From assembly GCF_000208865.1 (NCBI RefSeq), contig NC_018396.1, positions 3,591,101 through 3,655,100 on the forward strand: a stretch of 64,000 nt of DNA, in the 5' to 3' direction. Both the position numbers and the translations under genes were made by a program. The notes beneath the pieces were generated by a model, which saw nothing but the letters and a program-made list of their open reading frames with translations, was not told the origin of the DNA and ran no database searches. Origin of the DNA: Neospora caninum Liverpool. Lineage: Eukaryota; Apicomplexa; Conoidasida; Eucoccidiorida; Sarcocystidae. This document shows, piece after piece, positions 25,464 through 36,252 of this stretch (positions are counted from its first letter, which is position 1; each line of letters opens with the position of its first letter).

Positions 25464-28400
25464 CGCGCCACCAGTGAGCGTTTGTGGTCAACCGAACAGG
25501 ACTCAGGATGGAGAAGACCAGGTTGTTCACATTCGAGCACAAATCGAAGGGAAAAGAGGTCTTAGAGTATGGGGGCGGTGCTTTCCAAGGCCTGCGATGT
25601 CGGCTGTTTCCGGATGCACACACACGTGGTCACTTACCCACTCTCGTGCCTTGCACACTATTATCCGTCCAAAATCGCACTTGAAAATCAGTTTCCACGG
25701 CAACAGCGCGTAACAGGAGCCTGGGTAGGAATCGTAACGACGTGGCGAAGGGAAACCGCAACACCAAGTCATGAAAACGGCTGTGCGTTGTGTAGGCTCG
25801 CTAGTCGGCACGATGTGTGCGGGGGCGGGCGGTGCGACGACACCTTCGGACTTTGAACCCGACCCGCCTTCCTTACCCGCTCACGCCTGGGCAGTACCCT
25901 GCTGGCTCGGAGACAACAGGCTGTCGTGAGGTCGTAGTGCTGAGGCGGGAGGCAACAGCAAGACGCTATTTCTGAAACGCAGGGCGTTTGAGACGAAGAG
26001 ACCCAGCCCCATTTTCCACATTTCTGTTTCAGGATATAACCCCATGTACAAATCGGTCTCATGGGAAAGCGCTGTGGCGTTTAGTTGCATAGGAGTTCCC
26101 TTGCGCTTCGCTGTCTCCGTAGATCTCCCACCGATTGTGGAACCATTGCAGGGTGGGTGCTTGGCTGGGGATGTGCTGCCCATCGAAAGGGAGGCACCTG
26201 GTGTTCATCGATCGACAATACAGGCGCCGTTGTTTACGCTTCGCATTAGTAGCTTGTTCTCTAAAGTCACTGCGAAAATGCCCATAGATTCAGAAGTAAA
26301 CAAGTAACTGCTGCGAAGGAACTGCTAGAACCCACGCTCTGGAATTCGGAGCCTCTCCCCGTAGGTGACGGAGGCGCTGCTGGATGGGGAGGGTGACCTA
26401 CCTTTTAATTTGCCCGTCAGGTACTATCCTGTAGTCTCCCTTCTATTTTCCTATCAAAATGCCACGGAGTCACAACTTCTGCACACGAATCCCAGAGAAG
26501 CCGATTGAGCATTCCCATCATAGTCGACGCTACGCCCCCGTAAACCACAGTGCTGGGACGGCGCGGGCCTCTGCGATCCACCGAGGCACATGCAAATAGT
26601 GCAATAGGCATCGACACGAAAATGCGAGAAACAATCACATCGTCACACACGCGTAATGCACAAAGTGAGTACATATCGATAGGTGTACGATTATGTCAAT
26701 CGATTCTCGTCTCTACCCGGATGGCTTCCGAGCTACGCCAGCATCCCGGGGCGGGGGCTGTCGACTAGTTGTGGCATGGTTTTCCTTTTATGTACGATCG
26801 AATCGGTTAGCTCACCTGTTCGTTTTGCTCCTCGCTGCGCAGAAGGCTCGCCCGGATCTTATCGTAGGCCCGCCCAGAATTCCCTTTTTCGTATTACCCA
26901 TCGTTCGCTGCCGTCTTCTCCCAAAAAACCGTCTAGCCATGGAGTACGGAGGACGTCCCCAGCAGCCGATTTGACCTGAGGTGAAGTGGTCGATTTCTTG
27001 TCCATCGCCCTTTCGTCTTGAACACAGAGAAAAGCCGATAACTGAAGCTATCACGTGCAGCATTCAGGTTCTAGTCACCGAGACGATGGCAGCCAGCTGT
27101 GAGGTTCCTACCGCGGGAATCCGACGTGCTTTCCAAGTGAGAGGCTCGAATATTTGTCAGGCGATGCTCTACAGAATCATGTGCAGCTACAGACAGCAGC
27201 AGATCTTCGCATCAGCCATCGCATGAGCTTGTCTGGGCGGGGTCACCCCGCTCCACGCGCGCTTTCGACTTAACGCCGACGCAGCGTTCGACCATTGGGT
27301 AAGAGCTTATGTGTCAGTGTACCGGGTGGCACTTCTAAAAAATCGTTCCGCTGTTTGTCTCCGTCGTAGTGAGTCTCCGAGTACGCGTGTATGTCAACAG
27401 AACAGTTTCGATATTTCTCCAAAAGGATTCAGCCGTCGCCAGTGTAGAGTGAAACGAAGTGTGTATAGTGCCCGATGCGTAGACGAATCAGCGGTGTGTC
27501 GGCACGTGAACTCAACGTTAGAAACGGCCAACAGGAAATCGCACTTGGGTGTGGCGATAACGGAACCGGGAGCACCACACCCGATTGCCGTTGTTGAAGT
27601 TGTTCCGACAGCAAACACCAACGGGAAAGACTATTCGCTCGTCAACATGGCGACATACATTAGACCTGCAAACTGCATTAACTCACAACGGCTTAGCCCC
27701 TTTGTTGGTGTCTCCATTCCCTCTAAGTCCTCTCAGCATCCGCTAGCAAAGTGAAAAGCACCAAGCAAGCGCCCCTCGTAGAGCCGCTACTGTACGAGTC
27801 TTCCACAGATCTATCAACAGTTACAAGTTTTACCTCTACCGCTCCTCACGAAAACAACAATACGGTACGCGGTGACACCTGTGCTGTCAGTCTGGAAACA
27901 AGAACACGGAATCAGATAGGGGTAGGCTCCGCCCTTGATGCTTTCCGTGCCTCTCCTCCCTTTTTACAGGTGATTTTTCTAAAGCGCAGACGCCGATTTG
28001 TGCTGAGGTAGCCCCTCTTGAAAGTCTGTATCTTTTGTACCAGCAAAAACTGCGCCGGCGGAGTCAACGGGGGTCCTTGCCTGGCGCATGCGCAGCAAAG
28101 TGAAAAATGTTTCTCCATAATCAAGCGTTGACAGAAGGACATAGAGAAGCGAAACGTCCCCGGCGCCGCTTATCCCGTGGCTATCATGGCCGAGACAGCA
28201 TAAAAGAAGGACGACAAAACACGCAGTTGACAAAAAGTCCCACGTGCATGCATACCGTTTTGTTGCCAGCAGCATAAAAAATCGAGTGTGTGCGGTCGCA
28301 ATTCCCCACACCAGATATCTCACAGGGGGAATAAAAATGACATGCCCTCGCATGGCTGTGCCGACCTGTCCCTTCCCTGTTCCGCGTCCGCTCGAAACGA

Positions 28401-28607
28401 AGCGTCCGAAGTTCGTAAGCCGTACCCACTAACAATACGCCTCCTGCGAAGCCTGAGACTGTCTATTTTCCTCTGTTTCGCCGCACAACCCAACAAGACA
28501 TCAGCGGGAGGACCGGCCGAGCACACGCAGATAGTCTTACCTCCGTTTTCCACCGCTGGTTCTCAGACCCCGTTGCTGCCCGCGTGGTCGAGATCCGAGA
28601 TGAGCTT
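25464..28607. other. Intergenic between the secreted gene and DPH4
   Basis: Expected to contain the promoter of the minus-strand secreted gene and the 3' UTR of DPH4. No domain, signal peptide or convincing splice chain was found. A 147-codon plus-strand frame (27311-27754, non-ATG start) is open and of ordinary composition but otherwise unsupported. Confidence 0.5.
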
Positions 28608-29951
28608 CTAAGCATCGACTACGCAGATTGTTAGCGAGCAGCTTTCACAAGAAACTTCGATTAGCACCTCATCCTCCACCCCAGCTCCGTTCTCCCTTTT
28701 TCCCTCCCGTTTTCCCCCGCCATTCTCATCACGCCCTGTCTCTCCGTCCTCTCGTCTCTTTCGCTGTGCTTTCTCGTCAAAGTTCGCACTTTCTTCTCCT
28801 TCACCGCCCGTGGCCGGCCTCTCTGTAGAAAGCCTATTCGCTCCTCCCGCCACGCATGGAAGGACAGGGGCACTCCGTGCACTTCCTCCGTCACGAGACG
28901 TCGACAGCCCCGACTCTTCAGCCCCAGACGAGGCAGAAGAGGGCCCACGTGGAGAGGTCTTGCTTTTTCTCCGCGCGCATCTTCTGGTTTCCAAGTCGCA
29001 AGCGTCGAGGGGAATATCCTCGCCGCATCGACAAGCAAAAAAACAGAGGTCTTCGTCGAGCCACTGGAGGTCGGAAAAACGGACGCGAGTGGCATGCGCG
29101 AGCTCTCTCCCTGCACGAGATAGACACGGAAGAGAAGAATGGATAAACGGGAGGGCTCAGAAAACGCCGGGGCCAGATGCGCGAAACCCTGTAATTCCGT
29201 CGCCTTACGATGAACCCACGGAGCTGTTCCCTTTTCACTCTGAGTTAGCTCTTGTCGAACACCGTGAAGCACAAAAAATCTTGCATATAGACTTCTACAC
29301 GAGCTAACAAGGATCCATATACACTCGAGTAGTCCGCTGAGAGCCGCATATCTCTGTGACGCATGCCCCGGCGCTCGGTAGCGCATCTGGACGCTGTCAA
29401 AAAAGAATCTGTCTCGATAACATGCGGCGCTTCAACTTACGAAGAAGGGCTTGGTCGACCTCCTGGCGCGTCTCGGTCAGTTGCAGCGCGTCAAATGCCT
29501 GCTTTAGAGTAACGAAGTCCCGAGATGCAGCCCCTTTCGAACTCAAGGTGTTCTCGACTGGCAGCCCGTCGGTTTTCCTCCCTAGCTGTTCAAGTCTCTG
29601 TGACCGAGGTGCATTCTCTGTCTCCTCGGATACGACGTGGGCATCGGCCCTGTCGTCCTTGCGTCTCTGAATTCCCGAAGGGTCGCCTACGCTATCTGGG
29701 GAAAGTGATGGCAACCTGCCATCGGCCGACCAACCATCCGAGACGGCGCTTTTTGGATCTGGTTTGGAACTTTGGGCGTCGGCTTCACACAGCAATGGGC
29801 AGCCGTCCTGTTCACTCCGTCTCTGGAGCTGCTGCTGTTTATCGGGATGACACACACGCGCGGCCCGAAAGAACGCAGCGCGGATTTCTGCCCGAGAGGC
29901 GTTCGGAGCCACGCCGAGAATTTCGTACGGGGATGGCTGTGCCTTACCCAT
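28608..29951 (-). CDS. DPH4: Diphthamide biosynthesis protein 4 (J domain plus CSL zinc finger)
   Basis: Two exons, 29951-29441 and 29110-28608, are joined by a GTAAGT donor and GTGCAG acceptor in phase 1, giving 337 residues (human DNAJC24/DPH4 is about 149). The J domain starts PYEILGV and keeps the HPD-K loop, and its last helix is FVTLKQAFDALQ. Exon 2 begins with an F-x-D-L-x-W-L segment, then CRCGE (first zinc Cys pair), and ends EVSCESCSLTICV (second pair), the hallmark of the CSL/DPH zinc finger. Known role: iron-binding J protein that supports the first step of diphthamide formation on eEF2, in the cytosol. Oddities: about 85 residues are inserted in the J domain after HPD, and about 105 low-complexity residues separate the two zinc Cys pairs. 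Start ATG 29951 was chosen because the upstream in-frame start is not ATG. Confidence 0.87.
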
Positions 29952-31565
29952 TTGTCGAGACTCTTTCGTCCCGTGCCGCACGTCGGTCCCCACAGTCTTC
30001 GACCGGTGGCCGTGGGCGCTCGGACAAGGCGACAAACTGAGCAGCTAGGTACGCGATGAAACAGCAACAGAGGCGGAAACCCTGGCGGTACCTACAGCGA
30101 AGCCGGTGTCCAGACAGCAGGTGTTTCTTCAAACGCGCAGAAACACGGCTGAAGAGAATTTCTTTCGGATAAAGCGCGTTGCACCATTTGGCAGCATCGG
30201 CATGCGAGAGAACGAGACAAACGATCAAGAACTTCGGCTAGTGACAAGTGGACGGGATGGAACCGCGGAAAGAAGCACTGTCTTGTGCCTCTGTCCCCCT
30301 GAGCAGCGACTGATCCCGACGCATTCAACTTTTGCCAGTGCCTTTATGTCCCGAACGGCAGGTAATATTCGCATGAGGGTACAAGACCAGCGTAGCCGGG
30401 AAACACGCGCAGGCAGAGGGGCAGCGATTCTCGATACATAGCGGGGCCAGAAAGACGCTGTTGCCGAGAGTGTGGCACATGCTGACGAAATAGTTCGAGA
30501 ACAGGACCTGCTGCAAAACCAACCCCTTTGAGAAAACGCCATTTCGGGTCTGGTTTCACAAAAAGATTTAGGGAGCGGGCCTGCTGCCAGTGCCCTTGGT
30601 GAACCATGACAGGTTCGGCTTCGCTCAAAATTGCATGCATGCACGCAGCTGTGACAAAAAATTGAGGCCTGGGTAGTGGGTACCGGCTAACGCTGGTGTC
30701 CTTATCCTCTGAGCGTCTCCGCCGTGGGGGGAGGGGGGGGCGAGCACGAGAAAAAGCACTGAACGCTGTATTTGGGAGGGTCATCTTCAACAACCGGGGC
30801 AGGAACTCGTCCGAAGCTGCGCACAAATACAGGAGGACAGCGGCTGACGAGCCGCATCGCTGAAGTTTTGAAGTGGCAGAGGAGCAAAAATCGGTCATGC
30901 TGTGTGTTTTTCTTTGAGAAGCTGCATGTCAGTGAATCCCCCTTTTCCCTTTTTTTATTTTATCGGGGGTAGCGGCGTGTGGTGTATCAGGAACTGGTTT
31001 CTTGGTCGTGTTTGATCATTTCAAAGTCGCAGCACGAAAGTAACCGTTTTTTTGGCGGCGCCAATCGATTTCCCCCTGTTCTAGAGCTTTCTTCCTTTCC
31101 TCTCGCTTCGTCACTCTTGCCGTGTTTCCCTCGTCTGGCAATTCATGTGGGTCATTCCTTTTTCGTGCTTTTGTGATCACTGAACTGCGTCCATCTGATT
31201 CGCGTGGAGGCGGGAGCGCGTCAACGCCGAGAGCAGGGACTCGGAGGATTTTGCGTTGCCACAGTTCGCTCCTCTGGCCGAGCAGCTACTCAGGACGCTT
31301 TCATGCGGCTGATTGCTGTTTCGGTGGTTTTTTCTTTATCTCCCTTTGTCCTCGACACAGGTCCAGTCTGTTCGGATCGATTCCAGTGGATCCCGACGCC
31401 CACAGGCGTCACCTCGCTTCGAGTCTTTCCCCAGTTGGGAACGTGTCGTCCTGTCTGATTGACAACGCAAGGTTCCATTTGGTCGTCCCTCGTCTCCGGG
31501 CGCCGATTGCAACCTCGTAGAACGCGGTGGCCCTCTCGAATTTTTTTTAGCTTTGTCGGGACAAA
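29952..31565. promoter_or_regulatory. Divergent DPH4/eIF4E promoter region
   Basis: About 1.6 kb separates two divergently transcribed genes, so both promoters should lie here. A tandem TGCATGCATGCA stands at 30632-30643; TGCATGC is a known apicomplexan cis-motif bound by ApiAP2 factors (established knowledge; its function here is inference). A poly-G run lies near 30725-30738. A 184-codon minus-strand frame is listed separately. Confidence 0.45.
30344..30898 (-). CDS. Possible small hypothetical protein
   Basis: A 184-codon frame from a true ATG at 30898, unspliced. The C-terminal 110 residues are balanced in composition (hydrophobic, aromatic and charged residues mixed, for example WRFLKGVGFAAGPVLELF) and read more like protein than noise. 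The N-terminus is Arg/Ser/Ala-rich with few acids, as in mitochondrial presequences. No family is recognised and codon third positions show no GC bias, so it may be a chance frame in the DPH4/eIF4E promoter. Confidence 0.25.
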   Translation of the reverse strand: MTDFCSSATSKLQRCGSSAAVLLYLCAASDEFLPRLLKMTLPNTAFSAFSRARPPLPPRRRRSEDKDTSVSRYPLPRPQFFVTAACMHAILSEAEPVMVHQGHWQQARSLNLFVKPDPKWRFLKGVGFAAGPVLELFRQHVPHSRQQRLSGPAMYRESLPLCLRVFPGYAGLVPSCEYYLPFGT

Positions 31566-34271
31566 ATGGCGGCCAAGTTTCTTTCTTTTAATCAGGAACT
31601 CAATGAGGCTGTCGACCTCAAGGACTGGGTGAAGGAGGTATGCTGTGACAGAAAAGTGTTTTTGGTCGTCTACATGGCCAACCTTTGCGCGAAGGATCAG
31701 GTGGCGCGGGGCTACAAACGCAGGGTTCCGTGTAGGGGGATCTGAACGCATGAGACAGAGGGAGTGCTGCAGTGATGCCGTCTTCGAGGACACGCTGCAA
31801 CAGCGTTGTCTCTGCCTTTTGATTACCGTCCCTGTGACTTGTTTTCGCTGGCAGAGTGTGGTGTCAACCGTGTGCCTCCTGTCGACGTAGGCAGTTGCCT
31901 GGCGTCGCGGCGAAGGACCAGGGGGTTCTAAGTTCGGGGGGTCTGCATAGGTGGTGAGGCACGGTGGAGAGACAAGTCCTTCTCTCTCGGAAGGAATGCC
32001 AGATCTGATGCTTAGTAGGACTTCAGGGAGGCAATAGTGTGCCAGGGCAGCGCGCGTGGATGCCTCTGAGTTGCGAGGGATCGGCTTTCCCACGACAAAT
32101 CGCCAGTGTGTCTGTGTGTGATGCATGTGTTGCGCATGTGTGCACTCAGGAACCGGTGCCGGACGAGCCGCTTCCTCTGCGGTACGTGTGGCACGTTTGG
32201 GAGCAGGTGCAACAGGACGATCGGTCAAAGGAGTACTCAGACAACACTCGGGATTTGGCAGCCTTTGACACTGTACAGGTAAGTTTTTTTGTCTGCCGTG
32301 GTGGCTTTTGCTGTGGCGTCAACAACGATTACGAATTGAAGGCCCCGAATGATGACTTGCCGTCCGCGAGCTGGTGCCAGTCGTAGAACTCACGCGCAGA
32401 TCCCTGTAGGGGTTCTTTTTGTGAATAGGAAGGCTGAGAGAAAACGTCGCCAAACTTGCGCCTTCTCGACGGTGCTACGATGTGCCCATATCTGTGACCA
32501 TTCGTCTCATCCTCCCGAGCCGCTTTTCTTGGATCTCACAACGTCCTTCTTTCATGGATCGTGTGGAGACTATATGCTACGAACGATTCGCGAGGCGGTA
32601 GATTCGTGAAAACGCAACGGGCCGCGTGGTCAGAGGATTCCCACACTGGAGTGTCTGTCTCATTTGTCTTGCCCCTGCAGAAATTCTGGCAGCTGTGGTC
32701 TTTCATTCCCCAGCCCAGCGAGCTTCTGGACCACAAGCGGTAGGAAGTGCAACGCATCACTTTGTTTCGTCCGCTTCAGAGGCATGGCGGGAGATACAGG
32801 ACGGTTCCAAGAATCTGAAAGAGGTGCTGTTATATGCTGCATGTAGTCGCGTCCTGGTCTTGGGCGACAACGGAAAGAGGCAAGCGAATCTTTGTACTGA
32901 CAGGCCGCGATGGTTTTTTCGTGGTTGGCGCGAGGCCTGTGATTCGTGCTGGTGGTGGTTTGAACGGCCGTTCTCTTGTCGGAGGTGACACCCATTTTTG
33001 AGTTTTAGTAGTGTCAAGCTGCTGCGTTGATTTGCTGTGGGGCGGTCGCACCTCAGGATGGTCAGGCAAGACAAGAACGGGCGGAGCCATGTCGTCGACG
33101 CTGTGATGATTTTCAAGTAGGTTCCTGGCGCGCGAGGAGACACGTTGTGGCTCTAGCAGCAGAGTGCCTGGCTCAGCAGCTCGGTGGTGCACCGGCACCT
33201 CCAGTTATGTGGTCTGCGCCGTGTTGTTGCCGGTTACTCGCGGGTGCCAGGCAGCGTGTTCCTCGCGTTCTCACGGAAATGCAGAACCGTTACGGGTCAA
33301 TCCCCCGCGCATCTGCGTGTGCCACTTTCTTTTTGCAGAGAAGGGATCAAGCCAATGTGGGAGGATCCCCGAAATGCGACTGGCGGGCACTTCGAGTATC
33401 GCCTTTCCTACCCGCAGATGAGTGCCGGGCAGATTGACGAGTACTGGAACAATTTGGTTCTTGGCCTTATCGGCAGCACTGTCGAAGGCAGCGATCACAT
33501 CACCGGTGTCCGTCTGGTAAGAACTTTGATCGGAATTGTTCGTATGTGGCGAAGTGGTGGCTGCAGGTGTCCACAGTTCTTAATGCGTTCTTTGTGTAGC
33601 GCTTCATGCCGTCGTTTTCAGGTTGACAAACTCAGTCAAGGGCGTCATTCCTGCATCAGAATTGAAATCTGGTACAGCAAGTTGCCAAGCAGAGGTACGT
33701 AACCCGTTTGGGGAGGTGGAGCAGAACCGTGAACTCTTGTCGACTTGCTCCAGGAAGTACACTTTATAAGGTATTTGCGGGGTAGTAGTGAAGAACTGGC
33801 ATGTGATAGCCGTGTGTGAGGGCGTGTTACTTACCCTGTCACTCCGAAACGGTGTCGTGTGGCCAAGCACCGTGTGTCGTGTGTGTGATTGCGTTTCAGA
33901 TGTTCAGGACGCTCTGCTGAAGGAAATCAACAAATGCATGGCAACAAAAATTGTAAGTACACTCAATTCAATGACGAAAAGTGTGACCGGTGTGTCGCTG
34001 GCGAAACCATGTCCCAGGCGTCGACCAGACGATTCGTGCAGCTGTCTCAGCCTGAGGGCAGCCGACCAGGATGGTGCTGCTCGTGTAGAGCAACATGGTG
34101 ACACTAGCGCATACCTGTCGTCTGTTTCTGGCAACCTCGGATGGGACAGTCTCGGGCACTTCACGCTCCGGCCGGAACTGATGTCAAGAACGCTTTTGTG
34201 AACTCATGTGTATGCAGGATGGAAGTGTCGGTGCGCTTCCAAGGGCGGACATCAAGAACCATGGAAAGTAG
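31566..34271 (+). CDS. eIF4E-family cap-binding protein, 4EHP-like
   Basis: Eight in-phase exons: 31566-31637, 32150-32278, 32681-32739, 33057-33116, 33339-33516, 33622-33694, 33900-33952, 34218-34271, giving 225 residues (typical family size). Conserved blocks in order: PLRYVWHVW (first strand), F-x-TV-x-x-FW, the rebuilt IFKEGIKPMWEDPRN across exons 4/5 (second cap-stacking Trp and the Glu that reads guanine), GG-x-x-x-x-RL, and WNNLVLGLIG. The 60-nt exon 33057-33116 is easy to miss but is needed to complete the conserved F-K-x-G-I. Where eIF4E1 has its first cap-stacking Trp this protein has Tyr (RSKEY), as in metazoan 4EHP/eIF4E2. It binds the mRNA cap, either to initiate translation or, by analogy with 4EHP, to repress it. 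It acts in the cytoplasm. Confidence 0.9.
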
Positions 34272-35724
34272 TATAACAGTACGGCCGCATAGCGTTGCGG
34301 TCCCCGGTACTTATTGGCGTTTTCGGCGTATGCGCGGGAGACAACGCAACCGGTTGTGAGCGGATCTCATCGTCGCCTCTGCTACAGGGACAACACCAAA
34401 TCTGGTGGTGTCGATGCCCACTGACACCACACTGTTTGGTTTCTTTTTTGTCAATCTGGTCGGAAAAAGTTCCTCCGTTTGCCCCGTAACAATGTTCATG
34501 GGTGCGAATAACAGAGGTGCGCCATCCAGAGTGACTCGCAGGAATGCCAGTGGCCGCTCAAGTGACAAATACTCTCAACTAGACAGATGTAAGGGGACGG
34601 ATGCGAGGGTGAATTGACACTGAATTCCGTTATACACGGCAATCATTGACATGTCAGCTTTCCTGTCCGTCGGAAGTTGCGTCGTTCCGTGTGCCACACA
34701 TGTTTCCGGCCTCATTCAATTTTCTCAGTAAGGTGATGATGTGAAGTACTTCAGGCGCGCTCCTCGTCTTGCGGGTTGACGCCCTGCATTGGTCACTGAG
34801 CTCTCCATGAGCGGTTTTAGTATTCTCTCTGAAAGGAGTGCTGGACACTGTAATTTTGTCCGGAGTTCGTTCCAGCGTTTCAATACGCCAGAGACTGGAC
34901 TGACTCATTAGCAAAACACAGCAGCAACTGGTCATCAGTACAATTGTCCTATCATAAAACAATCACGATACGGAATTGAGCGCTGTTGAGGCGGGAATGC
35001 TCACCCCTCTTTGTTTCGGCTGGCATCCGAATGCACATTCGCTATGGATGGGCGGTAGGCATAAAGGGCCAGCAGCAAGCATCTCCCGTATGCAGTTGCC
35101 TAGAGGCGCAAGCGGGAGTTCTCGGTCCTGCGTCGCGTCCAGATCGGGCTTGAGAAGTCACTGAGTTGGTTGTTGCCGGACAATACTGAGCGCAATGATT
35201 ATCTCGTCCGAACGCATCGGCTATTTAGCCGAAAGTGACATCTTGAACGGCAGACACCCCATTTCGCGGGCCAAAGACGAGCGCGTGGAGCACGTCTTGC
35301 AGTCGCAGACAACCGCGTGTTGCCACCGGCGCTCTTCGCTTCACTGACGGCCTGTTCGGCCAATCCACCAAAGCAATCGCATACCTTTCATCTGGAAGTA
35401 GGCTGGGAATTAATCACGTGATAACGCAGGAATGGTGAGGGTTCTCGAGTCACCCGTAAGGTTGTCAGCATCAGGCCAGTCCTACACCAGATGCAGACTG
35501 GTGCCACACACGCCCACAGAGCAAATCTCCACTCTCTTGTTTGTGCTATCCGGCACTGTACGTACACTCAACGACTGGCACACCGGCGGTGTAAGTCAAG
35601 GTGCAAGTGTTGCTGGTTCGGGCGATTCTGTCGCTACAGTGAAGAATATGGGACAAGAGAGCTCGCGTAGAGGTTCGGCACTGCGCTGAGTTAATCGCTT
35701 TTCTGGAAAGAACTGCATGAGCGA
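34272..35724. other. Intergenic between eIF4E and the small secreted gene
   Basis: Should hold the eIF4E 3' UTR and the promoter of the small secreted gene. Only short chance frames; nothing else recognised. Confidence 0.5.
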
Positions 35725-36252
35725 ATGAAGGCTTTTCTCTTATTGTCCACAACTCTCCTACTGCTGCTTTCCGGCACGCCGCGAGCCGGGGCACAGGATG
35801 ACTACGAGGATGAGGAAGAGGCTGTGGCACACGGTTACGGGGACGAAGTTCCTGAAGATGAAGGTTCCGAAGAACCGGTAGAGAAGCCCGCTTCATATCT
35901 GGGGCCAAGCATAAGTCCGGCAGGTACGTGTTCGGCAGCTGTCGCCGCTTATGTCTAACCTCATGTGTCGAATTTCTCCTAGGCTTTGTTCATTCGAACA
36001 AGTGGCAGCGGTTCAGGTACGGAAACTGGATCTGTAACGCCGATTTAGCTTACTCAAGGCATTGATCGAACAGGGACCGCCTCGATCCCGTCACTCTACA
36101 AGGCGATACTGCGCCCGAGAAGTCGTTTCGAAACCTTGTGAAGCGTAAGCACCACTAGGGAATTAATGATTAGATAGGGCCACAGGCACGATACGCAATT
36201 GTTCACAGATTATTACGATGTCACTGAAGAGAACTATCCGAAACTAGAATAA
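35725..36252 (+). CDS. Small secreted acidic protein, four exons with mini-introns
   Basis: Exons 35725-35923, 35983-36016, 36074-36144 and 36209-36252 join in phase (1, 2, 1) to 115 codons and a TAA stop. All three introns start GTA[A/C]G, end AG and are only 59, 57 and 64 nt, far shorter than the other introns in this window. Residues 1-23 are a signal peptide (FLLLSTTLLLLLSG, cut near AGA). The mature start is strongly acidic (DDYEDEEE...EDEGSEEPVE), followed by a basic/aromatic stretch (SNKWQRFRDRLDP) and an acidic Tyr-rich C-terminus (HYYDVTEENYPKLE). No transmembrane helix follows. It is probably exported through the secretory pathway (dense granule or parasitophorous-vacuole type is inference). 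If the introns are retained the frame stops early. No homologue is recognised. Confidence 0.65.

Noticed and set aside
27311..27754. 147-codon plus-strand frame
   Set aside because: GTG start, no signal peptide, domain or splice partner; kept only as a note in the intergenic entry.
32740..33338. eIF4E model skipping directly from exon 32681-32739 to 33339
   Set aside because: In phase, but lacks the conserved F-K before G-I-x-P-M-W-E; the 60-nt exon at 33057-33116 restores it.
35725..35958. Single-exon 77-codon reading of the small secreted gene
   Set aside because: Reads through a good GTACGT donor; the four-exon model keeps phase over three introns and gives a longer, more coherent protein.
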